64,000 bases of DNA, from positions 119,957,161 through 120,021,160 of the forward strand of contig CM036618.1 in NCBI GenBank assembly GCA_020746105.1, read 5' to 3'. Made by a program: the position numbers and the translations under genes. The stretch's first letter is position 1; every line of letters begins with the position of its first letter. Shown here piece after piece: positions 49,701 through 55,700 of this stretch. Below the pieces are notes generated by a model. The model was not told where the DNA came from and searched no databases. It saw only the letters and a program-made list of their open reading frames with translations. Origin of the DNA: Trogon surrucura. Its lineage: Eukaryota > Chordata > Aves > Trogoniformes > Trogonidae.

Positions 49701-52700
49701 TAAATGAATTTCAGGCAAAATAAGATTGTAATTTGGGACGCAGACTGACTTCAGAAGTTAATTCAATTGATGTGGCATAATAGTAATTCCACATAATGTG
49801 CTCATGCCATTAGGTTTGCACAGAAAAATGCTCTAAATAGCTATAATGAATAGTTTGGATTTTGAAAACCTAGGAGAGCAATTTCACCTTGAATCATAAC
49901 TAACATCTCTCGGAGTGCTTGTACGTTACAAAAATTCCAAAAGGTGCACGGATTGAAGTAAATTTCAGAACCACCCTGGGTAAAATTAAATTTTAGTGGC
50001 ACTCAAATGCTTCTAGAGATGTAGTGGTAAAATCTGCTCCCACCTGGATAGCTGTGGAGGAAACTTACCCCGGTTCAAGGAATCTGCTCTACGCTGTGCA
50101 TAAAAAAATACGAAGAGTTTTCCAAAGGGCTAAAAAAGTCCTGATTTTTTTAATGAAATTCAGCTGTATAAAGAGCCTGATATACCTGTTTAGTTCCAAA
50201 GTCATGCCCAAAGGAGTGATTTCTATAGTATTGCTGCTTCTCTTGATGCCTTGGGGTAAGTCCACCACCAGCACAGGCTGTTGCAGTATTGATGCCACAA
50301 TAGTCTCCGTAGTTCAGTTTTGTAGCTCCAACAAAAAGCGAAGGCTAAATTCTTCGCTCTCAAAGTAAAGTTCTGCTGTTATATATCCAGCATTTACAGC
50401 GATTTTAACGTTTGGGAGCTGTATGGGTAAATCTGTTCGCTAACAAAAGAGCTACATTACATTTACCTACGTGTATCGCAGTCGAGTTAGCAAGGTGTTG
50501 GCCAGTGAATTAGCAAAACAAACGAAACAGCCTAATGTAATTTGCCATGCTGGTATTATTTCTGTTAAGGGAACCCCATAAATCCTGGTTTCTTAGGACA
50601 TGGCACAGGGAACTGGACCCTGAAGCAAATGCTCTGCTCGCCCCAAAGCTCTACGTGGCCGCTGCATCCCCAGCAGGGATCTCAGGAGAGCAGGCGACGT
50701 GTGCTGCGCCCGGCTCTGTCGTGTTTGTGCTGGATGGAAATCGTTGGGGTGTGGGGTGGAGCTGTACCTATACGATCTCTAACGTCCAGCCTGGGCCATT
50801 CCATGATTCTATGATTCTATACGTCTAAGACAGGCAGACGCGAGGGGTAAGGTGATGCTGACTGGGTAGTTCTTGATTTATTTTTTATTTTTTCACTGAC
50901 TACGAGGCGTTATCTGTAAACAGCCTCGCTTTTAATTAGGCCTAATCGAAGTGAACAGGAAGGATTTGATTAAAATGAGTCAATACTTTATTCTTGACTT
51001 GTGTCATGTGAAGCCAGTTAATCCAGCCTTGAGCCTAATTAACGTCTGCCAAGCTGAAGCAAATAACCCCCTCTCTTAATATTACGACTAGCACGGTAGT
51101 GACTTGTCATTTTCTGATGTGAATCAGTCTTTATTCTCCTGAAAAGTCTTTGTGCTCGCACAAGGTGTTTGTGACTAAACCAAGATCTCTGGTACCAATG
51201 GGATAGATACATCCTGGAGGCGTTTGTTACCTCTGACTCCTCAAGAAAGCTTTGCACAACTTTGACAGTGTCTGATACTGTAGTTTTTTGTAAGGAGAAC
51301 CCAGCCATCCTGGTCTTTCTGCAAAAAAAAAAAAATATCATCCCGGGTGAGCATGTCATAATTTTAGAAGCTTTCTCTCCAAATTTTTTTGCGGAAGTAG
51401 GATCCTTCAGGCGCCAGGTGGTCTCCCAGGCAGTAAGTCTTTTTCTCATCACTATGAAATCACACCTCTACGTAACGACCTAAGGGTGTGTGCGGGAGAT
51501 AAATGTGTACGAATCCAGAGGTGACATTAGGTATTTCTCAAAGGGCCTGAAATATCACTTCAGATATTGAATAGCACGTGCTGTCCTGCTGACATATTTT
51601 ACGCGTAACTGCTTTATGAATCTTGCAATATACTTTGAGGTGTTGGGGAAAAGAGTTGAAGCCTCGTGGGGTTTTTTTTATAAAGAAAAAGAAAACCTCG
51701 CAGAAGAGCAAAATATTTCTGAGCTAGTTGTATCTGGTTAGCAGAGAGTTAATCCTATTCTTCTTGAATGGCTGGAGGTCAACAAATTAGGCGTAGTCTG
51801 TGTATAGTCCCCCATCCTTTCAAGCTGCTGTACTCCAAAGCAATGCCACCTCGTATTTTATATTCTTGCTATCTGCCAATTCTTACCCTGCTTGCTCAGA
51901 TTTAATAAACCCAGAAATGGATCTGAAACTACTTTAAGGGAGCTATCAGAGCATTACGCTGGCAATTACTCACTCCTAATTAGCCAGCTTAGCCTCAGGT
52001 GGTGCCCAAAGGAAGGAGATGGTTTTAGTGGCAGGCACAGGGCAGAAGCTTAACTGTGGTGAACCAAATCGTGTCATGGAGGGCTGCGTTATCCTTGAAG
52101 ACCACAAGAGGAGCCTGCTGGGACCACTGCCTGGACAAAGCACCTTGTTTTGGGCAGCTTGAATACCCCTCGCTGTGTAAGGTTGGGATATTTGGCGTAA
52201 GAGAACCTGATCCTTTGTAACTCAGTTCATAAAGAAACTTCGCGTGTTGTGGTTAATGGCTTTTCTGGTCCTCCACACCTGACCCAGATACTCCAGTCCT
52301 GGGTGATGTCTGAGATGTGCTGTGTGTCCCAGATGAGGCGGAGCTGGCTCAGCTTGCAGCCCTTCTCCTAAGGGTTCCTGCCTTCTATGCTCCACAGGGT
52401 GCAACCCCTGCTTACTTCCCCATACAGCATGTTAACGCCGTCTAAGTTTTGTCATTTGGAAAAAAAACCCCAAAACTACAAGGAAGAAGCACGTTCTATC
52501 AGAAGTTTGAATCCTATTTTGCTTGGGAAGGCGTACGATCTCATCTCGTCAGATTCTGTATATAGCATCGCTCCAGCCAGGGCGCTTCGCCAGCCTGAAG
52601 TCTCCATGGGACACCATCGCCTGTCAGTGCCGTTTTTGCTGAGCTATTTTTTTTTAATTTGTTTTTTTTGTGTGTGTGCCACTAGAGACTGTATTTCCTG

Positions 52701-55700
52701 ATGATAGCTGGCATTTCTACAGTGTTTCATATTTGAAAAACCACCCTGGAAGTCATTTTTGTCTCTTCAAGACACTAACAGAAACATCCGAAATAGAGAC
52801 GGTTTGTTAATTTGGGAAAGGATCCCCAAATGTTCTTTTTCCTTTGCATATGCCCAACAATTTCTTTCTAGGAGACAAAGGCAGGTGATGCACTCCCATC
52901 TCTCCATCACAGCAGGCTCCCTTTGCCTGTGTTGTCTTCTAAAGCAAATTCTTATTTTCATGATCGGAGATTGGAAGTGAAGCATGTTACTGTCTGCTTG
53001 CTTGGGGCTGGAATCTTCTTCAGGAATATCTTACTTTGCAAATACCTAATTGCAGCATATTGTGGTTTTTTAGAGCCAGGGAACGTGCTTCAATTGGTCT
53101 GGAGTTTTCTGTTGTGTTTTTTTTTTTAAGTCAGATTCCTATCCTATGGAAAGCAGCTGTTGATACCTGCATATGCTTTGCCCTATGAATAATTCAAATC
53201 AGGATTTGATTTAAAGCTTGCAGCACTTAACGCTAGTCAACAGACTAATTATGTGATTGGTGCCGAGAGAAACTAGCATCTGTATTAAAGGGAGAGAACA
53301 GCTAATGCTAAAAGTTCCACGAGCAAGTTAATTAGTCCTGCCTCTGCCACCGATGACTTTCTGTGACCTTGTGGTAAAGCTTTTGACTGTCACATTGATG
53401 TGGAGGTGTTGAAAGGGCGTGATTGTTTCAAAGAAAAGAAGCTGTTGTTTCAAAAATCCCCCAAGCCTTGCAAGGTTTCTCTTATTAAAGTTTGTGGTGC
53501 TTTCAGCTCGGTTATTAGCAGGTGATATTTGTAATGCTAATAGTGAAGTGGTTTATTTAAAGAATTTAAAACGCTGACTTTTTGGAGGAAATTGCTAGAA
53601 GCAGCAGTAGGAGAGAGAGAAAGGTCAAAGTTTCTTCACTTTGTGGAAGTACCAGAGTTGATGAGTTTTTAAAGACACCGAAGTTTCATGAAAAAATCCT
53701 ATTCTTGCTAAGCTCTACTATTTGGTCTCTGAGGCTGTCGCTGTTTGTAATAGATTATGAGAACAATGTCATTGAACTGAATTTCTCTTTAATATGCCAC
53801 AATTAAAAGGATGATAAGAACACTTCCACATTCCAGAAAGCTTTTTGATTGTAATAACTTAAAGTTATTCAAGTTATGGATTTATATTAAGGTGTATAAA
53901 ACTATGAGGTCCCCACGTCACGAAATAGTGCAAAAATCATTAGAACGACTTTGCTCTGCTGATGGAAACAGCACGAGGTGAACGCTGACCTACTGCTAAA
54001 AAGGTGACCCCTATTAAAATGATTTTTAATAAGCTTTTAAAGTGGTTCCCTTTTTGCTATTCACGTAGTTATAGCGGAGGGAAAGCTACTCAAACTAGTA
54101 AGCAAAGAAAAAAAACCTTTGGGCCTCACAACACTTTCTCCAGACTTGTTAAAACTTGCAGGTACGGCCATCATAACTTTTAGTTTAAAGGCCAGGAAGG
54201 TTGTGGTGCCCATCAAGAGGGCGAAACCACTGCTTTTCCTATTTTGGATATATTTTTTTAACCCAGCTTTCTATCTTTAAGTGTTTTCCAATTTTAAGAG
54301 TATTTCCATTCCCTAAACTGTTGTTTCTGAATGTGTATTTAGACTGAGCAGCCGACACGATTGATGTGTACGTTACCTGTTTTACATCTGTGTTACAGCG
54401 CCAGGGTCCTGTGCCCTCACTTCCAAACCTTTGCAAATTTGTCATTAGGATAGTTTCCAGCAAACCAGCAGCGTAGCAGGTTGAACATTGTTAGCGAAAT
54501 GAAACTCCTAAGTGCATTTGGAAGAACGCTGATGACCAGACTAAATTATCGAAGAACAAATGGCTAGAGTTTTGAAAGGCTAACAAACAAAAATGAGTAA
54601 TAAACCCAAGCCTTTTGGATTGTTTGTAGCAGTTATCTAGTTTATCTTTCCAAGGTAATCATGCAAACCTAGCAAAAGTAGGATTACTATAATGTAGTAT
54701 TTTGCCTAGTAGGGACGATGGTTTAGAGGCTGTAGTTGAAGTGCTAGTAGGAAGTCATAGCAATAATTTTTATAAAATTTGGACATGTTTCTATGTAGGC
54801 AGGCTGAACTTGCCAGTCTCTGCTGAGAAAATTCTTTTTAAATTAATACATCAAAAGATACCACACTGTTTCCCACCTAGTTTTAACTCGGCACAAATAA
54901 CACTATTCTGTAAATAGAGAAAAATTGCACTTGCTGCTGGAAATGGGTTTAGTATAAAAACTTTGAGAACAACCCCTCCTGCCCTCCCGAGAGAGGAGAC
55001 CCTTTCCTCTACCTGGATTTGTGCAAAGCCTTTGACGCTGTCCCGCACGACATCCTGGTCTCCAAGCTGGAAAGATACGGATTTGATGGAAGGACCACTC
55101 CGTGGATAAGGAACTGGCTGGAAGATCACACTCCAAGGCTTGTGGTCAATGTCCAAGTGGAGGCCAGTGACAAGTGGTGTCCCTTGGGAATTAGTCCTGG
55201 GACCCATACTATTTGACATCTTTGTTGGTGACAAATTTGCCGACGACATGAAGTTGTGTGGTGCAGTCGACACGCTGGAGGGAAAGGATGCCATCCAGAG
55301 GCACCTCGAGAAGTGAGCCCAGGCCAACCTCGTGAAGTTTAACAAGGCCAAGTGTAAGGTCCTGCACCCAGGTTGAGGCAATCCCAAGCACAGACAGGCT
55401 GGGCCATGAGTGGATTGAGAGCAGCCCCAGCAAGAAGGATTTGGACGTGTTGGTGGATGATGGTAAGATGGGCATGGGTCAACAGCATGCTCATGCAGCC
55501 CAGAAAGCCAACCGTGTCCTGGGATGCATCAAGAAATGTGTGACCAGCAGGGCAAGGGAGGGGATTCTGCCCCTCTGCTCTCCTCTTGTGACACCCCACC
55601 TGGAATACTGCATCCATCTCTGGAGCCCCCAACACAAGAAAGACACGGAGCTGTTTGAGCAAGTTCAGAGGAGGGCTACCAAGGTGAGCAGAGGGCTGGA

